From Phormidesmis priestleyi BC1401 (lineage in GTDB: Bacteria > Cyanobacteriota > Cyanobacteriia > Leptolyngbyales > Leptolyngbyaceae), in NCBI RefSeq assembly GCF_001650195.1, contig NZ_LXYR01000035.1, forward strand, positions 1 through 53,986: a stretch of DNA of 53,986 bases, given 5' to 3'. The stretch's first letter is position 1; the number at the start of each line of letters is the position of its first letter. The notes beneath the pieces were generated by a model, which worked only from the letters and a program-made list of their open reading frames with translations, was not told where the DNA came from and searched no databases. This document shows, piece by piece, positions 1 through 7,241 of this stretch. The position numbers and the translations under genes are program-made.

Positions 1-99
1 AATTCGTTCCTGATTACCCTTGCCCGTCGTTTGGGTTGCCGTACTCTCCCAGATTGCATTCGTCATCTAGCCAATCAAGTCCATCAGGTTTTTCGCTAA
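1..99 (+). CDS. C-terminal tail of an ORF cut by the window edge
   Basis: An open frame runs from the first base to a TAA at 97-99 and encodes a basic 32-residue tail ending HLANQVHQVFR. The rest of the gene is outside the window. I do not recognise the family. A transposase is possible because the neighbouring DNA is full of decayed toxin-antitoxin genes and repeats, but nothing in this tail proves it. Confidence 0.4.
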   Translation, partial: NSFLITLARRLGCRTLPDCIRHLANQVHQVFR

Positions 100-108
100 C
101 TTGAAACC

Positions 109-149
109 ACCCTGCTCTCCCAAAAGGAGAGGGGACAAGAGTGAGGGTA
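109..149. repeat. Short copy of the dispersed CTCTCC palindrome
   Basis: A partial copy of the intergenic repeat found six more times in the window. The centre reads ctctcccaaaaggagagggg and can fold back on itself, followed by acaagagtgagggt as in the longer copies. The rest of 100-328 shows no convincing gene. Confidence 0.7.
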
Positions 150-328
150 AAATCTGTGCTTCATAGATCGATTCAGCAGCGCCGGAAATGGCTCGATCGA
201 GATCCCGTTTACTCAAACTGATCTAGCCATAAAATAGGGACAAGCTTTAACCAAAGATTGGCAAAAACTACAAGTGAATCGCATCTTTAAGACACTGTTT
301 AGACTCGTTGAGACACCAATGACAGCCA

Positions 329-613
329 TCAACGATGAGCCACTTCACTCAACGCCTCGTTAATCAATTCCTCACTCACCCCTCGCCGTTTCAAGCTTGC
401 CATTAACGCCGTCACCGTTTCGCTTTCAAATCGCTCTAAATCGGTACGCAGTCCTTGACCAATGTAAGCTCGAATCAACGGCTGATAGCCTGAAAAACCT
501 AGCAACGGTGCAAGACGTTTTAAGTCTTCTACCACATCTTCAGGTATGCGAATCGTGATGCTGGTCATGGGACGATTTTTATCTAACCGCTTTTTTAATG
601 CTTCAATTTTCAT
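329..613 (-). CDS. Antitoxin of a BrnT-type toxin-antitoxin pair (CopG/BrnA-like)
   Basis: A 94-residue protein starting at the ATG at 613 (MKIEALKKRLDK). A longer frame extends upstream to 694, but that part lies inside the toxin gene. The middle, MTSITIRIPEDVVEDLKRLA, looks like a ribbon-helix-helix DNA-binding segment, and the rest is helical and acidic. The start codon overlaps the end of the toxin frame (TGA at 605-603), the translational coupling usual in brnTA operons, where the antitoxin follows the toxin. By family knowledge it should bind and neutralise BrnT and repress the operon. The antitoxin frame is intact although the toxin has a stop. Confidence 0.75.
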   Translation of the reverse strand: MKIEALKKRLDKNRPMTSITIRIPEDVVEDLKRLAPLLGFSGYQPLIRAYIGQGLRTDLERFESETVTALMASLKRRGVSEELINEALSEVAHR

Positions 614-899
614 AGTTTTCTCGCTCCTGACGGGTTGCTTTACGGGCGGAAATAATCCGAATTGCGTTCTCCTCGCATTCAATGTGAACCACACATAACA
701 GGTTCCATCAAGTATCCAGTCCGATTACAGCATCTCTCGCTTCACGGTTGCGGCTTGCGTCAATAACCACGAGAAAGGGATCGAAAAACGCTTCGGCAGC
801 TTGCTGAAAGGTAATTCCATCATGCTTACTAAGATTGCTCCGCGCCTTTTCGTCGTTCCAAACAAAAGTAATGCCGTTTAGCACGAAATACACGTCCAT
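603..899 (-). pseudogene. brnT: brnT toxin interrupted by an in-frame UGA
   Basis: The frame starts at ATG 899 and encodes VLNGITFVWNDEKARSNLSK, the usual BrnT/DUF497 opening. It stops at TGA 710-708 after GLDT and then continues in exactly the same frame as WNLLCVVHIECEENAIRIIS and ARKATRQERENYEN to a TGA at 605-603. Together this gives 98 residues with one internal stop, the normal BrnT length. BrnT toxins are RelE-fold ribonucleases, and the post-stop half carries the conserved ISARKATRQER segment. One base change (for example CGA to TGA) would explain the break. It is probably an inactive toxin. Readthrough or a sequencing error remain possible. Confidence 0.85.
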
Positions 900-976
900 A
901 TTCTGGAGTGTAAACAGGATGTATTTACGTTGTCAATACAAACTCTGAAAAACTGATGACTCTCTAGCCGCTACTA

Positions 977-1195
977 CTAACTGATTTGGTAGATTGCAGG
1001 TCGATATTTAGGTTCGGGAATCGGCTTGCCTGACGCTTTTGCAGCTTCAATCCACAGCGATTTGGCAATCTCGACTTCGTGGACGGCTTCTTCGGGGGTT
1101 GCCCCAAACGCAGAGCAAAACTTTAGGTCTGGGATGTCGGCGATGTAACCTTCATCATCTTTGCTGTAGAACACATTGATATGGTAATTATTCAT
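977..1195 (-). CDS. hicB: HicB-family antitoxin
   Basis: 72 residues. The sequence YHINVFYSKDDEGYIADIPD followed by CSAFGATPEEAVHEVEIAK matches the partial RNase-H-like HicB fold (strand, DEGY, a turn, then the GxTxEEA helix). The protein is short, with no clear extra C-terminal DNA-binding domain. Its ATG overlaps the stop of the upstream hicA by four bases (ATGA at 1195-1192), so the two are co-translated. It is expected to bind HicA and block its RNase activity. Confidence 0.85.
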   Translation of the reverse strand: MNNYHINVFYSKDDEGYIADIPDLKFCSAFGATPEEAVHEVEIAKSLWIEAAKASGKPIPEPKYRPAIYQIS

Positions 1196-1455
1196 TCTTC
1201 TCCAGCGTCTTCTAAGGTGAGATTGTATTGCTCAAGCAGCGCTAAAAATTGTCGAATTTGGTAAGATTTTGCTTGACCTTTTTGATTTTGAAGGTTGACA
1301 AGCTCAGGAATATCAGGATGCTCAAAAACGTGGTTACTTCCTCCTACTCTAGATCGGTAAAATCCGAATGCTTCTATCAGTGTAACGATGTCATCGAACG
1401 AAACATTTTTCTGATTGTTGAGGACTTTCGAGAGTAGCTTGTGTTTCTTGGTCAT
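1192..1455 (-). CDS. hicA: HicA-type mRNA interferase toxin
   Basis: 87 residues. The double-stranded-RNA-binding-like HicA fold is seen as VSFDDIVTLIEAFGFYRSRV, then GGSNHVFEHP with the catalytic histidine at about residue 42, then a C-terminal helix SYQIRQFLALLEQY. At 87 residues it is slightly longer than the ~60-80 typical of the family. It is the first gene of the pair, with hicB overlapping its stop codon. Toxin-first order is the common hicAB arrangement. Both genes look intact. Confidence 0.85.
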   Translation of the reverse strand: MTKKHKLLSKVLNNQKNVSFDDIVTLIEAFGFYRSRVGGSNHVFEHPDIPELVNLQNQKGQAKSYQIRQFLALLEQYNLTLEDAGEE

Positions 1456-1461
1456 TGCACG

Positions 1462-1557
1462 TCATATGGTGCGAAGCTCGATCGCTTCTTTAATATTTTC
1501 TACCAGTTCATCAAATGCGTGAAGACGATCGCCCTTACTGAAGCCCGCGTCTCCTCA
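1462..1557 (-). pseudogene. HicB-like C-terminal remnant
   Basis: An in-frame stretch on the minus strand ends at TGA 1464-1462 and reads RLHAFDELVENIKEAIELRT. It resembles the helix that ends the HicB/UPF0150 fold (T-x-D-E-L-x-x-N-I-K-E-A-I-E-L). No start codon or N-terminal half is in frame: a stop sits at 1557-1555. It lies just upstream of the intact hicAB pair and is best read as debris of an older antitoxin. The similarity is short, so this is tentative. Confidence 0.45.
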
Positions 1558-1645
1558 CTAATAGGTTCATTACTGATCATTTTCTAGTAGTTCTTTCGAT
1601 GAGGTGACGACGATCGCTCACTACACGCAGCCCATAAAAATGCCC

Positions 1646-2596
1646 CTACGACGCTTTTATCTGCTTCAAAACGGTCAATACTTTCTGTCGTAGATTCATA
1701 GGTAGTTGGGATAATACGAGTCCGATTTGGGCTTTGATGAGCGACGCTGATTTTCCTTGAGAAATGAGAGATCGTCCCTCTTGAGTGTCTCCGATTTGAA
1801 TGAGTCGAAGTCCGAGTAGAAGTTTGGTTTCTAAGAGACGATCGTGCCGAATCTTCTCTATTTTTTCTGACTCAAAGTGAAAGCTTTCTAAATAGTTCAG
1901 TTTATCTTTTAAGTAGGAAATGGCTCGATCGAGTCCCTGTTGTTCTGCGTGAAAGCGATATTCCATCAACCGTTCGGGCAAATAATAAGCTTGTTTTCCT
2001 GCCAATGCTAATCGGACGAGTAGATCATTGTCTTCGCAGTTTTGAATGTTCGATCGCATATAGCCAACTTCAGTCAAAACCTCGCGCCGAAAGAGCGTTG
2101 CCCCAATCTGAAGGCTTTGCTTGACGAAGGTGACTTCTAGTAAATCTTTGACCAGTCCTTGAGGTAGCTGCGATCGTCCCCATTTTTGAGAGTTGAACTG
2201 AGTCAAACTTTCGTTGCGAATCGTATTAGAATCAATCACCCAATGATCGGTGCCAACAAAATCAATATGAGGATGTTTATTTAATAACTGACTTGTTTTC
2301 TCTAGAAAGCTTGGAGTCAAGCGATCGTCGTCGTCGAATTTAATAAAATACTGCCCAGTTGCGGCTTGAAACCCAGAAATCATATTGTTACTTTTGCCAA
2401 TATTTTGAGGATGTCTGAGGTAGTGAATCCGACGATCTGTAAACTGAGCCATCAGGTTTGATGTGCCATCGGTTGAGCCATCGTCACAGACGATCAATTC
2501 AAAGTCTTGGTAAGTTTGCTGAAGAACGCTGTCAATGGCGATCGCCAATAACTCTTTGCGATTAAAAGTCGGAATGCAAACGCTAACGATCGACAT
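1646..2596 (-). CDS. Family 2 glycosyltransferase
   Basis: 316 residues with a GT-A fold. The N-terminus VSVCIPTFNRKELLAIAIDS and VCDDGSTDGT form the nucleotide-sugar half, and FIKFDDDDRLTP (aspartates 88-91) supplies the metal-binding acidic motif. The C-terminal ~100 residues are helical. No membrane segment is apparent, so it is probably a cytosolic or peripheral enzyme transferring a sugar during surface polysaccharide or glycolipid synthesis. It is divergent from the GT4 gene at 2711, with a 114-base shared upstream region. Donor and acceptor cannot be told from sequence. Confidence 0.9.
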   Translation of the reverse strand: MSIVSVCIPTFNRKELLAIAIDSVLQQTYQDFELIVCDDGSTDGTSNLMAQFTDRRIHYLRHPQNIGKSNNMISGFQAATGQYFIKFDDDDRLTPSFLEKTSQLLNKHPHIDFVGTDHWVIDSNTIRNESLTQFNSQKWGRSQLPQGLVKDLLEVTFVKQSLQIGATLFRREVLTEVGYMRSNIQNCEDNDLLVRLALAGKQAYYLPERLMEYRFHAEQQGLDRAISYLKDKLNYLESFHFESEKIEKIRHDRLLETKLLLGLRLIQIGDTQEGRSLISQGKSASLIKAQIGLVLSQLPMNLRQKVLTVLKQIKAS

Positions 2597-2710
2597 AAAA
2601 AACTAACTCAGTGAACTGCCTCTAATATTGACAAAAGCGGCGAGGTTTGCACAGACAATCGCTAAAACCCTTAAGACGGGTACATTAACTCAGTCCTTTT
2701 GGCAGTGGTG

Positions 2711-3931
2711 ATGAACATTTTGATGCTCTCGGCAACGTTTCCCTACCCGCCCACTCAAGGGGGGACGCAAGTACGAACTTTCAATCTGCTGAAATATTTG
2801 AGTCGCCATCATCAAGTCACACTAGCAGCGCTGACATCGCCGGATATGACCGATGCTGACCTCAAAGCACTGCAAGAATGGGTCGCAGAATTAGTTGTGT
2901 TCGATCGTCCAAATCACACCGCTTCTCAGCGAGGATTTTTTGCAAAAATTCAGCGGTTTAGCCAATTTCTACGGCAGGGAACGCCACCGAGCGTCTTATC
3001 TTCTTACTCGCTAGAAATGCAAGATTGGGTCGATCGAGCGATTCAATCCAATCGCTATCAGGTAATCACTTGCGAACACAGCGTCAATGAAATCTATGTG
3101 CGTTCTGAGTGGCAAAAAAGAATTCGTACTGTTGTGAATGTGCATAGCTCTGTCTATGGAACGTGCCAGAATCAATTACAGACTCAGACATCAGAAAATC
3201 AATGGCGCGATCGCTTAAATCTGCCGCTTCTTAAACGCTATGAACAACGCTATTGCAATAAATTTTCAAACATTGTAGTCACCACAGAGGACGATCGAGA
3301 CCAGTTAAACGCGTTCAATCCCACGGCTAAGTTTCAAGTCATCGCCAACGGGGTAGACTTCACCGAATTTCCTAATCGCACCACAGATCCGGGAGGACAC
3401 AGCCTCATTTTCATCGGGGCAATGGACAATTTAGCCAACATTGATGCGGCTAAATTCTTATGTTTAGAGATTTTGCCTGAGTTGCAGAAAAGATATCCCA
3501 ATACCACGATCGCGCTAGTCGGCGCACGTCCGACTTTAGAGGTGTTGCGCTTAGGTGATCGCCCTAATATCACGGTGACAGGTCGCGTTCCTGCAATGGC
3601 AGACTATTTACATCGAGCAACCGTGTGCGTGATTCCGATGCGAACCGGATTTGGAATCAAAAATAAAACACTAGAAGCAATGGCAGCCGGAACCCCGATC
3701 GTTGCCAGCGATCGGGGCTTAGAAGGGTTAGCGGTCGATGGTGAAAACAGTCCGCTGCGAGCACTGCGGGCAAATCGAGTTGAAGATTATGTGAGCGCGA
3801 TCGCTCGGCTCTTTGAAGATCCTCTACTGCGAAATCAAATGTCTCGCGAAGCCCGATCGTTTGTCGAAACTCACTACACTTGGGAGCGCGCCGGACAGTG
3901 TTATGAACAAGTGTTGACGGAATTGACTTAA
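2711..3931 (+). CDS. Family 4 (GT-B) glycosyltransferase
   Basis: 406 residues from ATG 2711 (MNILMLSATFPYPPTQGGTQ). A TTG twelve bases earlier is also in frame but less likely. The N-terminal half has the GT-B glycine turn PPTQGGTQVRTFNLLKYL. The C-terminal half has VIANGVDF, FIGAMDNLANIDA and the donor-binding VIPMRTGFGIKNKTLEAMAAG followed by PIVAS. These are the marks of GT4 enzymes such as those using UDP- or GDP-sugars. The next gene begins 31 bases downstream and encodes a membrane glycosyltransferase-like protein, so the two are probably co-transcribed for exopolysaccharide or glycan assembly. Confidence 0.9.
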   Translation: MNILMLSATFPYPPTQGGTQVRTFNLLKYLSRHHQVTLAALTSPDMTDADLKALQEWVAELVVFDRPNHTASQRGFFAKIQRFSQFLRQGTPPSVLSSYSLEMQDWVDRAIQSNRYQVITCEHSVNEIYVRSEWQKRIRTVVNVHSSVYGTCQNQLQTQTSENQWRDRLNLPLLKRYEQRYCNKFSNIVVTTEDDRDQLNAFNPTAKFQVIANGVDFTEFPNRTTDPGGHSLIFIGAMDNLANIDAAKFLCLEILPELQKRYPNTTIALVGARPTLEVLRLGDRPNITVTGRVPAMADYLHRATVCVIPMRTGFGIKNKTLEAMAAGTPIVASDRGLEGLAVDGENSPLRALRANRVEDYVSAIARLFEDPLLRNQMSREARSFVETHYTWERAGQCYEQVLTELT

Positions 3932-3962
3932 AGTAGAAAGTCGGAATTCTACTAAATCCATC

Positions 3963-5687
3963 ATGCTAGTCTCGCGGTTGCGTCGGCTTTTAACGGCTCC
4001 CATTGATCCGCTCGATCGTCACACGTCGATCGCAGTTTGGTTGAGTCTCAGCCTCGGCTTTGCTCTCTATTACGGCTGTCTAGGGCTGCAAAAAGCGTTT
4101 AGAGCAGAATACATAGTTCAAGACGATGCGCGAGAATATGTGTTTTGGATGCAGCAATTTGTCAATCCATCTCTATTCCCTCACGATTTGATTGCAGATT
4201 ATTTCAAATCGATTACGCCATCTGGATATGCAGCGATTTATCATCTGATTGCAAGCTTTGGCATTCAACCATTGTTGCTGAGTAAACTTTTGCCTATTAT
4301 AGTGGGGATTGTGACAACTCTCTACGGGTTTGGGGTTTGTTTAAACCTGTTTCCAATTCCTGCGGCTGGTTTTATCTCAATGCTGTTGCTAAATCAAAGC
4401 CTGTGGTTTAGAGATGATTTGAGTTCTGCGACTCCCAGAGCATTTATTTATCCATTGTTCTTAGCATTCTTATATTATGTGCTGCATCATAATCGGCTTG
4501 GTGTGATTGCCACAATCGTGCTGCAAGCTTTGATCTATCCTCCTCTGGTTTTTATTACGATCGCAGTCCTCTTCCTACGGCTTTGGAACTGGGAACGCTG
4601 GCATTTTCATCTCCAGCGAGAACGCATTCCCTTTTTTATAATCGCAGCCGGATTGGGGTTTCTGGCACTGTTGCCCTATGCGATCTCGTCAGCGGAGTTT
4701 AGCCCGATCGTCACGAAGGCTGAAGCATTGACGATGCCAGAACTTTACCCTGGCGGACGGCATCCCTATTTTGACCCTAATCTCTGGCGGTTTTGGCTCA
4801 CTGGGCAGCATAGTGGCATCTTTCCCCCGCTATTGCCGCCACTGATTTGGGCGGGTTTGGGGCTGTCGATCGTCGCTAAAAATCCGGTTCGCTTTCCATT
4901 AATCAGACATCTTAAGAGTGAAGCCATTGTCTTAGCTCAGACGGCGCTTGCGTCTCTGGGACTTTTTTTTGCGGCTCACGCGCTGCTGCTCAAGCTGTTT
5001 TTTCCGACTCGATATACGACGCACACTTGGCGAATAGTGTTGGCGATCGCCGCAGGCATCACGCTGACCGCCTTGCTAGATGCCGTACTTCTCAAGTGCG
5101 AAGATCTCGCCAGATCTCACCGTTGGAAACCCTTAATTTGGAGACTAACACTTACTGGATTCATCGGAGCATTCCTGATTCTATTTCCCAGTTTTTCATC
5201 TAATTTTCCAGCAACAAACTATCGAGTGTCCAATGAAAGTGGGCTGTATGAATTTCTGCAAAAGCAGCCTCAAGATAGTCTGATCGCAACCCTTTCAGAT
5301 GAAGCAAATAATATTCCGACGTTTGCCCAGCGATCGGTGCTAATCGGCAAAGAATACGCCCTGCCGTTTCATCTGGGTTACTATCGCCAAATTCGCCAGA
5401 GAAGTCTTGAGTTAATTGAGGCTCAATATGGTCAAGATTTAGCCCCGGTTGAGCAGATGATTGAGAAGTATGGGATTGATTTTTGGCTGCTCGATCGGGC
5501 TGCCTTCACGCCTAGTTATCTAGTTGATAAAAGTTGGCTGCAAAGCTTTGAGCCAGCGTTTAGTCAGGCTTTGACTCGGTTGCAGCAGGGAAAACCTTCA
5601 GCTTTGGCAAATCGAGCTAATGAGTGTGTCGTTTTTGAGAGTCAAAGTCTCATTTTGCTGGAAGCAAGTTGCGTCACCCATCAATGA
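3963..5687 (+). CDS. Multi-membrane GT-C-like protein of unknown specificity
   Basis: 574 residues. About ten hydrophobic segments span residues ~25-420, followed by a soluble C-terminal domain of ~130 residues. Just after the first membrane segment, in what should be an outside loop, is VQDDAREYVFW. An acidic pair in that position is typical of GT-C glycosyltransferases that use lipid-linked sugars. The C-terminal part (YEFLQKQPQDSLIATLSDEA, then GIDFWLLDRAAF) resembles the periplasmic domain of such proteins. It follows the GT4 gene closely. The GT-C reading is an inference from topology and one motif; no exact family is recognised. Confidence 0.7.
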   Translation: MLVSRLRRLLTAPIDPLDRHTSIAVWLSLSLGFALYYGCLGLQKAFRAEYIVQDDAREYVFWMQQFVNPSLFPHDLIADYFKSITPSGYAAIYHLIASFGIQPLLLSKLLPIIVGIVTTLYGFGVCLNLFPIPAAGFISMLLLNQSLWFRDDLSSATPRAFIYPLFLAFLYYVLHHNRLGVIATIVLQALIYPPLVFITIAVLFLRLWNWERWHFHLQRERIPFFIIAAGLGFLALLPYAISSAEFSPIVTKAEALTMPELYPGGRHPYFDPNLWRFWLTGQHSGIFPPLLPPLIWAGLGLSIVAKNPVRFPLIRHLKSEAIVLAQTALASLGLFFAAHALLLKLFFPTRYTTHTWRIVLAIAAGITLTALLDAVLLKCEDLARSHRWKPLIWRLTLTGFIGAFLILFPSFSSNFPATNYRVSNESGLYEFLQKQPQDSLIATLSDEANNIPTFAQRSVLIGKEYALPFHLGYYRQIRQRSLELIEAQYGQDLAPVEQMIEKYGIDFWLLDRAAFTPSYLVDKSWLQSFEPAFSQALTRLQQGKPSALANRANECVVFESQSLILLEASCVTHQ

Positions 5688-5784
5688 GCCACAGTTTCAA
5701 AGGCTATTGGGTGCCCCAAAACGTGCGATGTAATACTTGTTTTACTGTCTCCAAGATTTACATTAGCCTTCCTGCACGAATATC

Positions 5785-5893
5785 TTGCCCTCACCCTAGC
5801 CCTCTCCCAAAGGAGAGGGAACAAGAGTTTCTAGCTCCCTTCCCTCTGAGGAGAAGGGTTGGGGAGGGCTTGCCCCACTTCGTGAGGAGGGCA
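5785..5893. repeat. Dispersed CTCTCC palindrome, long copy
   Basis: A complete copy: tgccctcaccctagccctct, then a fold-back around cccaaaggagaggga, then gagaagggttggggagggct and a distal ccccacttcgtgaggagggc tail shared with the copy at 31181. It fills most of the ~300-base gap after the GT-C-like gene. A small ORF across it is an artefact of the repeat; the rest of the gap is featureless. Confidence 0.85.
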
Positions 5894-5987
5894 TTTCATA
5901 TCTGCATTCAGCAACGCCGGAGATTCAACGTCCCCTAACCTGATGATGAGTCTAAGCTCGTTTGTCCCTAATCAATGTCCTATAAAT

Positions 5988-6524
5988 CTACAGGCTTGAC
6001 GTTTTTCCGGTCTGTGCCTGGGTCGGGATTTCTTGCACCTCGGTGTAGCCCATTGTGCCAGCAAGTTCTCTCAATAGAGAAATCTGTTGATCAAAATCGA
6101 GTCCTTCAACTTGACTCAGTGCCCCTGTAATTGCCTCAGATGCGCTGTAGCCTTCGGGCATTCCTATGACTGACTTGCCCATCGCTTGCGCCCAAGCATA
6201 CCAGACGACGAGTTGGTTATTTTCCTTAAGTGCTCCATAGTTGCGAGAATAGTTGGTATCAGCGCCGTTCACGATGTCACGCATCACGTTTAGCTGGTCT
6301 TGGTGAGAAATAGTGTAAAAATTTCCTAGCAAGATGGGTGCTAACTCTGGCTCGGCAGCCGCAGGAGCCGCAGGAGTGATCGAGTTGCCCATCTTTTCAT
6401 AAACGTAATACAAAAACGCTAATTTACCATCAACATCTAACTTGTCGTAAGATTCGATCGCCTTCTGCCCCTTTTCATCAATATATTGCGATCGCACTGT
6501 GCCACGATTTGCAGAGTCAGCCAT
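5988..6524 (-). CDS. Helical carotenoid protein (OCP N-terminal domain homologue)
   Basis: 178 residues, covering only the all-helical carotenoid-binding domain of orange carotenoid protein, with no C-terminal NTF2-like domain. Recognisable segments are YDKLDVDGKLAFLYYVYEKM, NNQLVVWYAWAQAMGKSVIG and LDFDQQISLLRELAGTMGY, the last two corresponding to the OCP helices that line the keto-carotenoid. Known HCP proteins bind a ketocarotenoid and quench singlet oxygen or excited phycobilisomes. The start is supported by AAGGAG eight bases before ATG 6524. No partner C-terminal-domain homologue is next to it. The HCP subclade cannot be fixed by eye. Confidence 0.9.
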   Translation of the reverse strand: MADSANRGTVRSQYIDEKGQKAIESYDKLDVDGKLAFLYYVYEKMGNSITPAAPAAAEPELAPILLGNFYTISHQDQLNVMRDIVNGADTNYSRNYGALKENNQLVVWYAWAQAMGKSVIGMPEGYSASEAITGALSQVEGLDFDQQISLLRELAGTMGYTEVQEIPTQAQTGKTSSL

Positions 6525-6781
6525 AATAATTCTCCTTAAATAATTTCTGTTGACTTTAGAGGTTTACCAGGACTTATCGTTCTCTAGCGACTACCTACCG
6601 ACCGAACTTGATCCCCTCCCCAAAGCGTGAGATCACTCCAATGAGAGAGCCGCACAATCTGCCTTCAGACAGGTTAAAAAAGCTGGGATCACTCTGGTAG
6701 TGTTACAGCGAAAGGGTCGAATTTAGAACTCAAACCTTTCTCAAACAAACGTCTCAAACAAATCGATAATAGGAGCTTTTT

Positions 6782-7159
6782 ATGTCAGAAACCAATCGTG
6801 ATTTGAATCCGTCTCAGAGCTACGACGCTCAACAAGTCTCAGAAGAAATCGCAGAAGGCAGTCTTCCTGCTCCTAAAGTTGATGTCTCGTCAGACTACGA
6901 GGCTTCAAGAGAATTTAGCGTCAGTGAGATCGATCGCACGGGTGAAGGAGAAAAAGCAGCCGAAAAAGTCACGGCTCACTCATTTGAGATGCACGACCCT
7001 GAAGCAACCAAATTTAAAGCAGAACCGACTGGCGATCCGGGTGACTTCCTCAAAATGGCAAAAGAGATCGGGCACGAGACAGGGGCGCACGGCAACGTCG
7101 ATGATGATTTGATTCACAAAGCGATCGAAAAGGGGCAACCCGGTCATCCCGAATCCTAG
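6782..7159 (+). CDS. Small hydrophilic acidic protein, unknown function
   Basis: 125 residues, with no membrane segment or signal peptide and rich in Glu, Asp, Ser and Ala. It contains FEMHDPEATKFKAEPTGDPG and ends in a short helix, DDLIHKAIEKGQPGHPES. An AGGAG sits about eight bases before ATG 6782, so translation is credible. I do not recognise the family. The composition suggests a disordered, possibly stress-related cytosolic protein, but that is only an impression. It stands alone, divergent from the carotenoid protein with 257 bases between them. Confidence 0.65.
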   Translation: MSETNRDLNPSQSYDAQQVSEEIAEGSLPAPKVDVSSDYEASREFSVSEIDRTGEGEKAAEKVTAHSFEMHDPEATKFKAEPTGDPGDFLKMAKEIGHETGAHGNVDDDLIHKAIEKGQPGHPES

Positions 7160-7183
7160 ATACTTTGACAGCACAGAGCAAAG

Positions 7184-7211
7184 CTCCCCGACTTCTTGAA
7201 GAAGCTGGGAG
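7184..7211 (+). terminator. Hairpin after the acidic protein gene
   Basis: ctccc ... gggag encloses cttcttgaagaag, itself a fold-back, giving an interrupted stem. There is no strong U-run, so it may be a weak terminator or a small dispersed repeat: the core gacttcttgaagaagc recurs at 31093-31140. It sits between convergent genes. Confidence 0.45.
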
Positions 7212-7241
7212 TTTGGCGATCGCGATCAAGTGAGACAGCCG

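Noticed and set aside
5669-5938. 89-codon ORF after the GT-C-like gene
   Set aside because: Most of it translates the dispersed palindromic repeat (PHPSPLPKEREQ-type peptide), a known artefact.
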